From the NCBI RefSeq assembly GCF_963676685.1, contig NC_092349.1, forward strand, positions 82,968,604-83,032,603: DNA of 64,000 bases, given 5' to 3'. The notes beneath the pieces were generated by a model, which saw nothing but the letters and a program-made list of their open reading frames with translations, was not told the origin of the DNA and searched no databases. Below, one piece after another: positions 32,052 through 44,679 of the stretch. The position numbers were made by a program, and so were the translations under genes. Position 1 is the stretch's first letter; each line of letters begins with the position of its first letter. Origin of the DNA: Mytilus edulis (lineage: Eukaryota; Mollusca; Bivalvia; Mytilida; Mytilidae).

Positions 32052-32801
32052 TATTGATGACAACTCAAGTCTAGGAATTGATGCATGAGAAATGAAGACA
32101 TATATATTGTTATGTTCAGTAGATTATAGATTTCTGTTATTTTGACACATTTTGATGTTTGTTTCTAATAAAGTAAAATAATTACTAGTTTTGACATGTT
32201 TAAATATAATTATATAATAAAGCTCATTGATCTCTATTGATTATTGGAGTAATTTAAAGATTAAAATTTTGTTGGTATATTAAGATGAGACATTTTCTTG
32301 TACCATATATGGTAGGTTTTCAATACAGATTGGAGTTTCTAAAAATGCATGCCAAACTATGTTAATATTTGAAGTTTTCAGATACATGTACCAATGAAAT
32401 TTGATATCTGAGAAGAATATATCATGATGAATGTATTTTTGATATTAAACGATTATCCGTAGACTCCTATTTCCAGATCTGTTTGCCCCATTTTCTAAAT
32501 GACATGGTTTTAAGGTTGTTACCTTTATAGAACTAAATAAAAAGTATGTATTTCCTTAGGCATGTTAGGCAATTGATTTCATGTTTGGCCTGTAACACAA
32601 AATCCATAAAAATTGACACTCCTGGAAACTGAATTGCTTTGTTTGCATCAGTATTACTTTTTTCTTCTTCTGAGGCTTACAGAAAAAAGTGCTTGAGAAG
32701 CTTGTTGACATGTCAGATTTTAGTTGGTGTGAAAATAATTTTAACATTTACCCACAGTATGACAGTATCACTTTAAGTGCAATTTTCTTGATTTTTTTCA
32801 G
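32052..32801. other. End of the inferred zinc-finger first intron
   Basis: AT-rich with no gene. It ends in a pyrimidine tract, TTCTTGATTTTTTTCAG, a strong 3' splice site at 32799-32801. Confidence 0.5.
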
Positions 32802-32839
32802 GAATTGAAGCCATGATATGATAACAAGAAACTGTAACC

Positions 32840-35800
32840 ATGGAAAATACACAAAATATTGGTCTAACAACAGTTACCAACCCTTCACCTGGACAAGTGA
32901 CAAATTATAATGCTAAACCATATCATATGCAGCCCGTCCAGACTAGTGGTGGGCGTGACCTGGCTTCTGATTTAGTATGGCAGCGTGATCCAGACTGTTC
33001 TAGGGATCCTAATGTTGGTAACCATGGTAATCCAATGATGGTTTCACAAGGGGTATGTAAACATAAACAATTTATACAAACCATTGATCAGTATCACTTT
33101 ACTTTATATTTTTGGCTCTAGATTTTATAAGAACATGATTGAGACAGATAGTGCTTGGAAGGGATTTTTTAGGTAACCTGCTTTAGTAATACAAGAAAAT
33201 GCATTTGCTACCCAGATTTGACTATGGCTCCTGCTGTTAAGCTCAGCCACTTAGAGTTAGACCAAATCTTAGCAGTTTGGTTTTGTAAAAGGAGGATGCC
33301 TTTTGTATGAGCAGAGTAATAATCACAACCAAGGATTTAAGAGTCAAATTTCAATTAAAAAATATATACACATTTGTATTTCAGGAGTGTAACAACATTT
33401 GGAAAAAAAAGGTGATTTGGTGAAGGACAGTAGACTTTAACAGACTAAAGAATTGGTGAAATCACAAAAATACGCTGAGGAAAAATCAAGATGGAAAGTC
33501 CCTAATTGAATCGCAAAATCAAAAGCTCAAACACATTAAACGAATCGATTCTAATTGTATTCCCACTTAGTTGAAATCTATTATAACATATGATTCTCTA
33601 AGGTCTGTTCTAGAAGATAAGTTTAGCATATATATCGTATGTTAATATTTGAATTGTATTTTAGGTACATGTTCCAGTAAACCAGACACAAATGATGCCA
33701 ATTAATCAACCACATGGTGTTCATCAGATGCAGGGAGTACCAATGAGTCAGCCACAATCAGTTCCAGTAAACCAGTCACCATCAGGGTACCCTGTTTCTA
33801 ATGTTAATAATACTCTACCTCATAATCCTGCAGGTTACCAGTATCAAGGGCAGACAACTACGGTCCCAAATGCCTCTGGCGATCATGCTCATGTTGGTAT
33901 GGGTCAGCCATTTCAGATGCCACAGGGAAATGTTTACCCTGGGATGAGACCCCAAGGTTTAGGGAATTATTTGCCAGTCACAAGTCATCAGCAACTCATG
34001 ATGGATACTGACGGAAATAGAATTCAACAAAATAACATGATGCAACAGAACATGGCAATGACAGGGTACCAGATGCCTCCTCAAAATATGGTACCAGTAC
34101 AATACAATCAAAATTTTGTACAGGGAGGTAATATGAATGGCAACACACAGTATATGAATATGCGCCCCCCTACAACAACTGTTCAGCACCAGCAACAGCA
34201 TCAACCACAGCACCAACATCAGCAAGCTAATTACAATCATCCACGTCTCGTACCATATAATCAGCAATTAATGAATGCTCCGAGAACACAGTATAACAAC
34301 CCTAGACCACCAGTGGTTCAAACACCTACTTTGAATATAATGGCAGCCAACCAGATAGCTCAAAAACCAACAAATCTTAATTTACCATCTAGTACTCAAG
34401 TTTCTTCACCAGACACAGGTTATCCAACTGTCCAATCACCAACTGTCGCTTCACCAGGGACGGAAAGTGTTAAATCACCAACATATGTTTTCATGTGTAA
34501 TAAATGTAACTATGTGACACCACACCGCAGCTCATTTAAAACCCACTACAGTAGTCATATACAATACAAACCGTATCAATGTGCCTACTGCGATCACGCT
34601 ACTATTATGAAACAGCCAATGCAAAAACACGTCAAAATGAAACATGCTATTGAGGATTCCGAGGGATTCTCTTATGAAAGTGATTCAAAAAAAGAAAATA
34701 TCATAGAATTCTTCAGCAATCAATGTAGGTCAACTATGAATTTGGAAGAAGCTAAAAAATACCTGGATAAGTATGAATCTGGTGAAAAACTAAAAAGCGG
34801 ACCAGCAAAGCGTAAACTGTCTATGGAAGAGAGAGAGAAGGATTCTTCAAAGAGAAAAAAGTCTTGGCCTGAAGCTGGAGATGAAAGTTATCAAAGTGAG
34901 GCTTCATTAGGTCAATCAAAATCTCCAATTAGCCCAAGAAAACTCACACACTGGAAGCAGGGCGTTACATTTGAACATAAAAATCAGGATACAAAAACTA
35001 AAGTAGGACGTGGTCGATCTATAAAATCTTTTACCAGTTTTGCAAAACAGAAAAAGTTCATTACTTCAGGTGTTATGAAATGTCCATTTTGTGAATTCAA
35101 ATCTGGATCACAGAAAGGTTTGAAAAGACATTGTAATTGGCGACATCTAGAGAAAAGATATAGATGTAACAATTGTGACTTTTCTACCTTCTTTCTAGAG
35201 GAGATGGAAGGTCATATCCAAAGAGATCATTGTGAAAGTTACCAGTTACATAGCAACGAAACAAGGAAATCTCCTGAAAAAACTGTTGGAAGACCGAGAA
35301 AGAACCTATCCAGTGCAGAAGAGACAACTCCTAAGACAGTTACCATTGACAGGTTTGCTGAAGATAATGCAGACGACAGTGGAAATGATGACATGCAGTT
35401 AAATTGTCCACACTGCAATTTTTCTTCAAATCCATTTGCCCTCAAGAGACATTTGTTCTTCTATCACAAAGAATGTGATTGGAAATGTAAGATTTGTGGA
35501 TTTATTTCTGGCAGTAAAAAAGAACTTGTACGACATTCCAATAAGGCACATCCAAATACTCAACCAAACATTGTTCAAACATTTGCCGATATTTCTTCTC
35601 TGTTACCAGACAATGCTTCAGAGCAAGAGAAGGGAACTCCCCCTGATAAGGATATTGATGAAAATGAAAAGGTAGTGGGTAAACATAAACTAATTGACCG
35701 TGATTATATCAAAACAAACAAGAAGCGAATGGTGTTAGGGAAAAAACGGGTTTCTAAGATCATCAATGATACCAGTGGTGAAGACAGACTACAAATTATG

Positions 35801-37986
35801 AAAATTATAAGTGAAAGAAAGAAACAGAAACGTGGTAGAAAAAGGGAGGAAACAAAGAATGGTAAGGAAAATAGGAGACATTCCAGTTAAAGGTCATGGA
35901 CTTCAGAAATTTATATAAGTTTGCTATTCCATTTACTTCTAGTGCTAAGGATTTTAGAATAATAATTATTACAAAATGTAAATAGATATAAGTCTAGAAG
36001 ATGTGGTATGAGTTCCAATGAGACAACTCTCCATCCAAGTCACAATTTGTAAAAGTAAACCATTATAGGTCAAGTACTGTCTTCAACACAAAGTCTTGGC
36101 TCACACCGAATAGCAAGCTATAAAGTCCCCAAAAATGACCAGTGTAAATCTATTCAAACAGGACAACTATCTAATTATTTAATCTATCATGTCTATATAA
36201 AAAAAAACTAGTAACACTTATGAACCACATCAACAAAAGACAACCACTGAACATCAAGTTTTTTTTATGGCTATGCTTTATCTTGTTGATTCAAATTAAG
36301 ATAAGCAAATCATTCAGAATCAATTATTATTGCATAGCAATATAATATTTCCCACAGAAAGTAACCAAAAGTTCTATTATTGCACTAGTGTAATAAATCT
36401 TCAAAATTCATGACGTCATCAAAGACAAAATCTTAGTTTAAACCAGTTTTTACTTCAAATATCATATTGCTATACAATAAAAGGGTTATTGCATGAATAT
36501 TGGGGAATATTGTCTCTCGTAGAACATATATTGCACTCGCAAGCTCGTGCAATAAAAAATTCTACTTGGGACAATTTTCACCAATATTCATGCAATAACC
36601 CTATATTATTGTAATTTATCATATACTTAGTAGTTAATACAGATAAATTGCAACCATTCTGTATCAGCCATCCATCATAAATCGAGATCAGTCACGATTG
36701 CAAACACCTTAATTGTATTACGTCATATCACTTGAAAAAACATCTACTTTAGGTTCTAATGTATATAATACAGTGTACAATTATGATATCGCAGAGCTCT
36801 TGGGATTATATTGGTGTCCCAGGCTTTGAGCAACAAATATGTTCGTCACAATATTTTTTATTACCACTAAAGAAATCACTACATGCATACATGCTTGTTT
36901 TCAGTTACAGTTATGATCAGTTTTATTAGCATTGGCACATCTCATTTAACAAGAAAGCAACCAAGTTATATTTACATATGAATAACATCATATACCTTTG
37001 TTTTCTAAATTTTAGATCAGAACTCTTATGTTGTACGTCCAAAGAAACTAAAGATTGCCAGGATAGGATTTAGTTGTGTATACTGTACCTACGCTGCTCC
37101 TCTTAGGCATCAGTTACGACTTCATTGTTACGAAAAACACACTAAACATCCAGCTTGTTTGATGGAGTTTATAAATAGTACAATGGCTTTGGAAGAACAA
37201 GAAGACTATGCTAGAGATAAGACAGAAGAGAAAAAGAGTCCGGAGAAGACGGGTAGTACTTTGGAGATAAATGCGAATAAACATGTCTCGGAGGATATGG
37301 TAGTAAATTCTAGCAGTGAGAAGCAGGTAAAAGATATACAAGATTTTGAAGAAAAATCTGTCGAGGAGGGGGAACAAGACTCCAGTGAGAAATTAGAAGG
37401 AAAGAAAATCCAATCGATTGAAGCAGCAGATACAGTCAAAGAGAAGAAAAACAAATTAGAGGAATCTGTAATTGAAATAAGCTCTGCAGATGAAACAGAA
37501 CTAGACATCACAATAGAAGATTCTGATTGTGAAAAGAAGACTGAAGGAGAAACAACCAAAGACCTCAAAGACAAGAGTAAAAATGAAATACAAAATCTTC
37601 CAGAAAACCCAAATACAGGAACAGATAACTCTATATCAAAAGTAGATGAAGATCAAAACAAAGAAGTTTTGACTTGTATGGAGAACATTCTTGCCAATAT
37701 TGGGAATGCAGACAATACTACAACAGAAAATGGTGCTAATGATTACATTTTACAAACTGATAAGTTTAATGGTCACAAATTTTCAAATCCTTTTTCTACG
37801 CTTATCGTACAACTTAATTCCACCCAGTTATTAGTTAAAGATGCCTTTGAAGGAACACTTGATGATGTAGATATATATTTAGAAAAATATGGAGTTCGTA
37901 CTCTTAACATGGATTCTCTTACTCCTAGACAGTTTTCATTGTTCATGAAAAAGTTTGGAAGTAATTTGCAGCAAATTGCAGCATGA
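32840..37986 (+). CDS. Seven-C2H2 zinc-finger protein (three coding exons)
   Basis: Coding exons are 32840-33052, 33665-35861 and 37016-37986 (213, 2197 and 971 nt; 1126 residues). All junctions are GT-AG with agreeing phases (0, then 1). The ATG is in an ACCATGG context; an upstream ATG-ATA-TGA micro-ORF lies at 32813. Residues 1-340 are Gln/Pro/Asn/Met-rich with a QHQQQHQPQHQH tract. Fingers of C-x2-C-x11/12-H-x3/4-H type start near residues 349, 377, 544, 572, 652, 681 and 824, paired as 1-2, 3-4 and 5-6; the seventh (FSCVYCTYAAPLRHQ) is split off by intron 2. Basic linkers (KKRMVLGKKR, RKKQKRGRKR) look like nuclear localisation signals. The C-terminal 280 residues are Glu/Lys/Ser-rich, ending DSLTPRQFSLFMKKFG. 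A nuclear DNA-binding regulator is likely; paired fingers recall REST-like proteins, but I cannot name the orthologue. If intron 2 is retained, the protein stops at 35890 with six fingers. Confidence 0.9.
33053..33664 (+). other. Intron 1 of the zinc-finger coding region
   Basis: Bounded by GTATGT and TTTTAG. It contains a short segment (CGCAAAATCAAAAGCTCAAACACATTAAACGAATCG, about 33509-33547) that looks like the start of a dispersed mussel repeat. Confidence 0.6.
35990..36180 (+). repeat. Short dispersed repeat family S, in zinc-finger intron 2
   Basis: AGAAGATGTGGTATGAGTTC, CAATGAGACAACTCTCCATC, AAGTAAACCATTATAGGTCA and GGCTCACACCGAATAGCAAG align with 12061-12247. It starts about 130 bases after the exon 2 donor. 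Confidence 0.85.
36482..36602. mobile_element. Fold-back MITE, 121 bp, in zinc-finger intron 2
   Basis: The arm AGGGTTATTGCATGAATATTGG is matched at the other end by its exact reverse complement. Inside is a nested inverted motif, TTGCACTCGC and GCTCGTGCAA. No ORF. Intron 2 (35862-37015) otherwise holds a family S repeat and AT-rich DNA. Confidence 0.8.
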
Positions 37987-40900
37987 ATTTTCTAATGGAT
38001 CTTGACTATTGCTGCTAAGGTTTATATTTTTTTAATTTACTGTATGGTTTGTTATATATGTAAAGTTATGGGTATTATTTCCATTCTTTATGGAAATAGT
38101 GTTACTTGTATCAGTGATTTAGAAAATCACTCATTTAAGTAAGTCCCCTGACTGTTAAAAGTTTTTGTTATAAAAATGTCTGTAAAAGTACAGTTCTTCT
38201 CTTATTGATAATTCTCAAGAAAATAATGTTAGGGGGCCTGCCAACCCTCAGCATGTGTCCAAGACACTAATCACCCAGTCTTTTCTGTCCCTTTCTCTAA
38301 CCTTCTTTCTACCACTATCTGTGTTTTCAAAAACAAAAATATGACTTAATTTATAAAGTGCAAAAATAAAGTTTGCTATCATGTTTGGCCATTTTGGATT
38401 TGTTTTACCAAAGTTCTTTGTGGGTATCAGAAAATCTGAAAAGGTCGTTCATTTTATTTATAAATCAAATTAACTTGTATTGTTTTTCTTCATTTTATAC
38501 AGTTTTGACATTAGGGATTTAATGCTCCTATTAAAATATTAAGGTTTGTCATTACAGTAATAGATAGGATTGAATTATTAAAATTGTGAGAGGTTTTTCA
38601 TTCTTTCATTACACATAAATGGCTTTTTATGGGAAAATATTTATATTGTATTTAGGGGTTTATGTAGCTTATATTCTTTTCTGCCTCATTCCTACTTTCT
38701 CTTTCTGAATTTTCCATTTTAATATTTTCGACAAGTACTTCATACTTACACTTGCCTTAAACATATTTTCTAGTGTGGATTTAATACATGCTTGAGCAGT
38801 TTACATGATTCATGTGAAACACTTTATATGGGTCCTTGTAACACAAGTTTTTTTATGGGATTTTGGTTGTGCTGATTTTCTAATGGTAAAGGTGTGATTG
38901 TTTTTTTTGTAATTTTATAAAGCATGATTTTTATCAAACACAGTTAAGGTTAACAAGACTGAATGTACAGTATGAGCAGTAGAGAGAATAAGGGTATATG
39001 TTTGTCATTTGGTATATTTGATATATATCCCGTCTTAGTTTTTACAGTGTGGGTCACTCTTTACAGAAGCTATTTTGTTTCAACTAAAAAATGAGCAAAA
39101 CTTTACAAAAGTTTTATTTTTTTTCACTTACATCCTTTACTTTTTAAGTAATCACATGGTCACAATTGGGAGGAAAAACTTTATAATTTAAAGAATTATA
39201 ATCACAAATCATGTACTTACATCCCCCCTTTTTTATAACTTTAATATGAATTATCTCCCTTAAAGTCAGTAATTGTAGTAGTTGAATATCTTAATTTTGA
39301 ATATCTCAACTTGTATTACAAATTATGTTGCAAAGTTGATGAAAGTGTTGGTTCCTCTAAAGAATTGTTTTTCATAGTGTCACAATTACATGTAGAGCAT
39401 AATATGATATGATAATGTGCATTCAATTTCCCCAAGTTAGAGATACAGGAATAAGTAATAAAACAAACCAAATGACACAAATAATGAGTACAGATCTTCC
39501 TCTCTTTGTAATGTATAATAGCAGTAGTTGTTTGATCATAGCCATCTTGTGACTTTGTTGTTTTTGTGTAATTGTAGAAGGAATACAAGCTCAAAGGGTT
39601 GTTTGATAACTATTTTTGAAGTTATCTGATTAAGTGTACAATGCACTATAGACTTGCAAAAAAAAATCAATAAGTTGGGACACATGATTTGTTTTAAATG
39701 TATATTTTCAGTTTTTTTGTCTCAAAATGAATTTTAAGAAAGAAAAAAATCCCCATGTTGTTTATGAATTCCAATTCTAGAAAGTAGTTTGCTGAGTATT
39801 AATTTTTGTGGGTTGAGTAAAATATATATGATGCTTGTTCTTTGAGGTTTTTACATAAAATTCTACATCAAAAGTGGAAAAAAAATTGCAATTTGTTGAA
39901 CATTCAAAATTGTGCTTCAATTCTATCCACAAAATTAGGACCTAACAATTGTTATGAATCCACAGTACATTCTCTCTGTTTGTATAGTGCTACATAGATT
40001 TATATCAACTATATTCCATTGTTTTTCTTAAAGAGTTCTTTATATTTTGTTGTACAGATTTGTTTCTTTACTAATGTTGATTTCTGTTGTAATTTTTATT
40101 TTGTTGAATCATGTTATATAAGGTTTAAATTTTTCCTAATGTTTTGTTTTTCACTTACAAGCTTGATATTGATTTTAGTAGATGCTTAAATTTTTAATGC
40201 ATCCAATATGTTGAAGTTATTATTCTAAGATCATGGTATTCCATTTTCACATCATGTTTGTATTTGCAAGATTTAGTTTTTACAAACCTCTGATAAATTT
40301 GTAGTTTATCTTTCAAATTTTGATCCATAGTTCAAAGTTTAGAAATTGGTCTGAAATCACTGTAATGTAAAAATTTAAATGGTCAATAATAACAGAAATT
40401 TCAAGTTCCCTAGAATAGATTATCCAATCAGAAAGTATTAAATTGAAGATATTAGAAATGACCATTTTCTCCAGATTTTGACTTTTTGGGTGCATTAGCA
40501 GTTCAAAGTTTTTTGTCAACCTGTACAAGCCTATAAAGTAAGATTATAATGATCAATTAGAGAACACCAGTCTTACTTTTATTAAAAACTCCAGATTGGG
40601 ACATATTTTTGGTGAGAAACTATAAATTTTTGATGATAAGAGGCAATGTACAGGAACCATTACTGTATATCAGTTTTCCCTGGAAAAACTATCTTTGATG
40701 ATGCTTCTTGTTGAAATTCGTAGTGTTCATCAGCTTAAATTGGTATCAAGCTCTTTACTTAAAATGGCAAGTTTCTCGTTATTGTGAGAGAAAATTAAGA
40801 CAATGTATGTTAAAGTTCTGAAAAATATTTTTATATGGTCACAAATTTATCATGATTTTTACAAAGATGATGTTTTTTTTTCTTAATTCTTGTGAATGAT

Positions 40901-41540
40901 TATTATAATTTGTATGTTTTGAAAAATGTACAAGAGAAATAAATGAATAAGGAAAAACAGGACAATCACATGCATTTTCTCTCATCAGAACCTAAATAAA
41001 GAAGATTTTTTTTTGACCGAAACAAAATAAGATAATTTTTGGTAACAGGAACTTATAAAAACTTTTTTTTTCATGCTAAAAATTATTGAAAGAAGTAAGT
41101 TGTACATAAGGAAAATTAATGAATTTTGTAAACTTTCTATAGACATGATAATTTAACTTGGAACAGTTTTGAAGAAAAAAAATGTATTTACCTGTACAAT
41201 TGGTTTTAATTCATCAACAAATTAAGTAAATGTTTAAAACTTTTATATAAAGATAATTGAATTTTAGAAAGAGCAGTGCTATCATATTCTCTTCATTCCA
41301 ACTATTTAAATGCTCATGAATAAGTTTCTAGCATATCCACTGACAATTGGTACCAAAAGTACTGTCAATCCACTGAAGGTATCGGTCATAGAAAATATAT
41401 TTTTCATCATTGTTCATATGTTCTAAATATATATTAATTGTCTAATTCTTATGTTGTTTCTTTTTGCACATAAAAAGGGGTTTTGTAATTTGATGTTATA
41501 AATGTCTACAAATGGAAATAAAACTATGCATATTCAAAAT
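37987..41540 (+). other. Probable 3' untranslated region/flank of the zinc-finger gene
   Basis: No gene-like ORF in 3.5 kb of AT-rich DNA directly after the stop codon. AATAAA hexamers occur at 38365-38370, 40938-40943 and 41517-41522 and could give short, long and longest 3' ends. Which is used cannot be told from sequence. Confidence 0.45.
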
Positions 41541-41690
41541 ACTTTCTTCAGGCCAAAATTAATGACTGCATCGATTGAATATTCAGATGATTCTGTTTAA
41601 AATGCCTTTTGATAGGAAGATCAAAAGAAGTGTACACAAAGTACAAGTATCAATAAAGGAGAGTTTGACATACCGTCTGGTCTATTGATG

Positions 41691-41850
41691 AATACTGCTG
41701 CTGACCTCTTTAACAGGGGCAGATCTAGGTTCAGAGGAGAGAGAGGTCATAATTTGTGTAAATAATAGAAATACTGCTGCTGACCTCTTTAACAGGGGCA
41801 GATCTAGGTTCAGAGGAGAGAGAGGTCATAATTTGTGTGTAAATGATAGA
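41691..41850 (+). repeat. Tandem duplication, period 79 bp
   Basis: A segment beginning AATACTGCTGCTGACCTCTT and ending near GAGGTCATAATTTGTG occurs at 41691 and again at 41770, nearly identical. Confidence 0.9.
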
Positions 41851-41859
41851 AATACTGCA

Positions 41860-42930
41860 GAGCATAGTAAGGCTTAAAAACATTTGATGAATTAAAGCTA
41901 TAAATGACACTTTAAAGTTTTAAGCTGTTGGTCCAGATTTATGTCTTACAAGGATAGTTGGTAACATTTACTAGAAGAACTTTTGCATTTTTTTGTTTTT
42001 TTGAAACATGTTCAGAACAGGCAACATAATTTCGATAAGATATAAACTGCAGTTTAAATAAAATTGTGCAAATTAAGAGACCCATATTATTTAATTTGAG
42101 CTCATTTTATCCTCATACTGGAAAAGCAAGTTTCCTTCTAAAGACCTGCTGTAAATGCAATTTTCAGCAATAGTGCTTTATAAATGTTCATTTTTCTCCA
42201 CCATACCTTAATATGAAATAATTCAAACTACTCTTCTAATCTTTCCATGAGTGATTTCCATCACTTTGATTTTGTCATTCTTTACAGAGAAAACAAATCA
42301 TAGTTATTTGTTATAAAGATCTGTCAGTTGTCAATGGTTTTTAGAAATGCTAAATATACGACATTACAAGAATAATGGTTTATAGAGCAAGTGGATACAA
42401 CTTTAAAAATAAAGTTCGACAAAGCATAACATTAAAACTGGGGGTGGGAAAATATCAAAAAAACATTTGAATTTATTATCTAAGGGAGTCTTTTATTAGT
42501 TTAATGAGTGGCCTGCCTGTGGATTGTTAGAATATTCCTCAGGATGCAGACTATATATGTGTCTAATTGTAATCCTGGTATCTATGATGAGTGTATTGTA
42601 TATGTGTATGATTGGTGGTATGTTGGTTCTTGCCTGTCAGATGTGTCCACAGCTTTATGTTCTATATGACGCCAGTCTTTGGTCTTTGTAGATCTATTGA
42701 AATTTTGAATTTCAATTCTTTCAATTATTAAGAAATCTTGCATGTGCTTGGCTTTCAAACTTTTGGTTTTATATTTTACATGGTAAAGGTTAATACAGAA
42801 ACACTTCCCAAGCTCGAGGAAATCTGTGATAAAGAAATAAAGAGAAATGGTATGATAACAGAAGGCAATAGTTGTATAACGCTGTTCGAAAGTCATAAAT
42901 CGATTGAGAGAAAGCAAATCGGGGTTACAA
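41860..42930. other. Intergenic DNA, no gene seen
   Basis: AT-rich. ORFs at 42582-43049 (minus) and 42738-42935 (plus) lack domains; the start of the minus one lies in dispersed repeat family F. Confidence 0.45.
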
Positions 42931-42931
42931 A

Positions 42932-43515
42932 CTAAAAGAGGGACGAAAGATACTAGAGGGACAGTCAAACTCATAAATCGAAAATAAACTGACAACGCCA
43001 TGGCTGAAATTGAAAAGGACAAACAGACAAACAATAGTACACATGACATAACATAGAAAACTAAAGAAAAAGCAACACGAACCCCACCAAAAACTAGGGG
43101 TGATCTTAGGTGCTCCGGAAGGGTAAGCAGATGTAACCCGTTGTGTTGCTTATGTGATGCTAAATCCGGTAAATAGTCTTAATTTGATAGTTCACATTCA
43201 TGAAAGGGAAGGGGATTGTAGTTACGACGTACGGAACATATCCGATATAATTTATGAAACGGTTATTCCAAAACGGTCAACCAACTCGTGATGGCGTTCT
43301 TTAAATTTACGAAGAGATTATTTCAACTTCACCATTTGGAACTCTTGATTTAATAGCTTCTGTGTGAGCAACAATCCTCTATCAAGAAAATCATGATAGG
43401 AAGTGCAAGCACGGAAATATTGTATCAATTGGGAGATATATACACCGTATGCAGGTGCTGCTGGAATGTTGCTACTTAGAAATGGAAAGTTCACAATTGT
43501 AAAGCTAAAACTTGG
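42932..43515 (+). repeat. Dispersed repeat family F, fullest copy
   Basis: Starts AAAGAGGGACGAAAGATACT, AGAGGGACAGTCAAACTCAT, CTGACAACGCCATGGCTGAA and passes through CGGAAGGGTAAGCAGATGTA, GGTCAACCAACTCGTGATGG and TTCAACTTCACCATTTGGAA to end near AGAAATGGAAAGTTCACAAT. Other copies: 2445-2985, 47450-47575 (5' end only), 49852-50335 and 60480-60915 (inverted). Read on the opposite strand, its 5' part gives the recurring peptide FRFMSLTVPLVSF. Confidence 0.85.
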
Positions 43516-44105
43516 ACAAACGCATCAACTATGAGAGGGAAACAACAGAAACACTGAAGTGCAACAAAAAACCAAAACGACAATGCAAGACATACAGAAA
43601 CGAACTATAAGATAACAACTGCCTTATTCCTGACTTGATACAGAACATTTTAAGTAAACATAGTGGGTTGAACCTGGTTTTGCAACTAGCCAAACCTCGC
43701 GCTTTTATGACAATGGTTAATATACCACTAAAATGACATGACAGGACTACAGTACAAATAAATGCAACAACATTTAGGACAGAAATAAACATTACGATAG
43801 GACATTTCGACATAGGAATCAAAAGTACCACGTCCAGGCCTAAAATTTAATGGACCTTATGTGCGTTTCATCTACATAAGACTATCAGTGGCACTCAAAA
43901 TAGTACTACAGTACAAATAAATGCAACAACATTTAGGACAGAAATAAACATTACGATAGGACATTTCGACATAGGAATCAAAAGTACCACGTCCAGGCCT
44001 AAAATTTAATGGACCTTATGTGCGTTTCATCTACATAAGACTATCAGTGGCACTCAAAATAGTAAAGAAAGCCAAACAAGTTGAAAAGCGTTGATGACCA
44101 AAGAG
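43516..44105 (+). repeat. Dispersed repeat family G with exact 159-bp tandem duplication
   Basis: The first part is the direct counterpart of the inverted copy at 13745-14110. Positions 43747-43905 are followed immediately by an identical 159-bp copy at 43906-44064 (both start CTACAGTACAAATAAATGCA and end CACTCAAAATAGTA). I found no mismatch between the copies. Confidence 0.9.
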
Positions 44106-44679
44106 TCTAAAAAGTTGTGCCAAATACGGCTAAGTTTATTAATGCATTGGATAGGAAAATCCTTAGTATTAAGAATAATTCGAACTTTAGCAAACAGTAA
44201 ATTTATAAAAAATAACCATATGTCAACACCAAAGTAGGAATAACCACAGAATAAAAACGAACACCACGTAAAAAAAAAATAGTTTTACAATTTAACACTG
44301 ACAGTTGGTCACTATGTAACTGTAGGCCTTGTCGGTAAATGATGAACAACTCCGACACATTTATTTTCTCATCTCAAATGGAGGAAGAACTTAAGATTAC
44401 TAATAAATCTAGTTGAAGACCAAAAAAAACCGAAACGTGCCAGTCAGATAAACCATAACTAGTAATTATATCTGAAAAAAAACAATGCTGTTAAGTCATG
44501 GATTTAGAAGGGCATTCAAAATCTACGATGTACAACGAGTCTTCTTCTTCTTCCATGTAAGAGTTGGGTTCCTTGAATGAAACGTTTAAACTCTACGGCA
44601 CTACGCATGGTGACATTACATATCTAGTCCCCTAAGGCTATTATACAGTATTTAGAATAAAATCAGGTTGTTACGGTTG
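44106..44679. other. Repeat-like DNA between family G copy and a LINE remnant
   Basis: Words such as AGTTGTGCCAAATACGGCTA and GGAAAATCCTTAG look like parts of a longer composite dispersed repeat that includes the family G copy. No coding content. Confidence 0.4.

Noticed and set aside
34984-35675. ORFs in other frames over the zinc-finger exon
   Set aside because: Shadows of the C2H2 coding frame, which has consistent finger motifs and splice phases.
42582-43049. 155-codon minus-strand ORF
   Set aside because: Its start is dispersed repeat family F, and the same peptide appears in other repeat copies.
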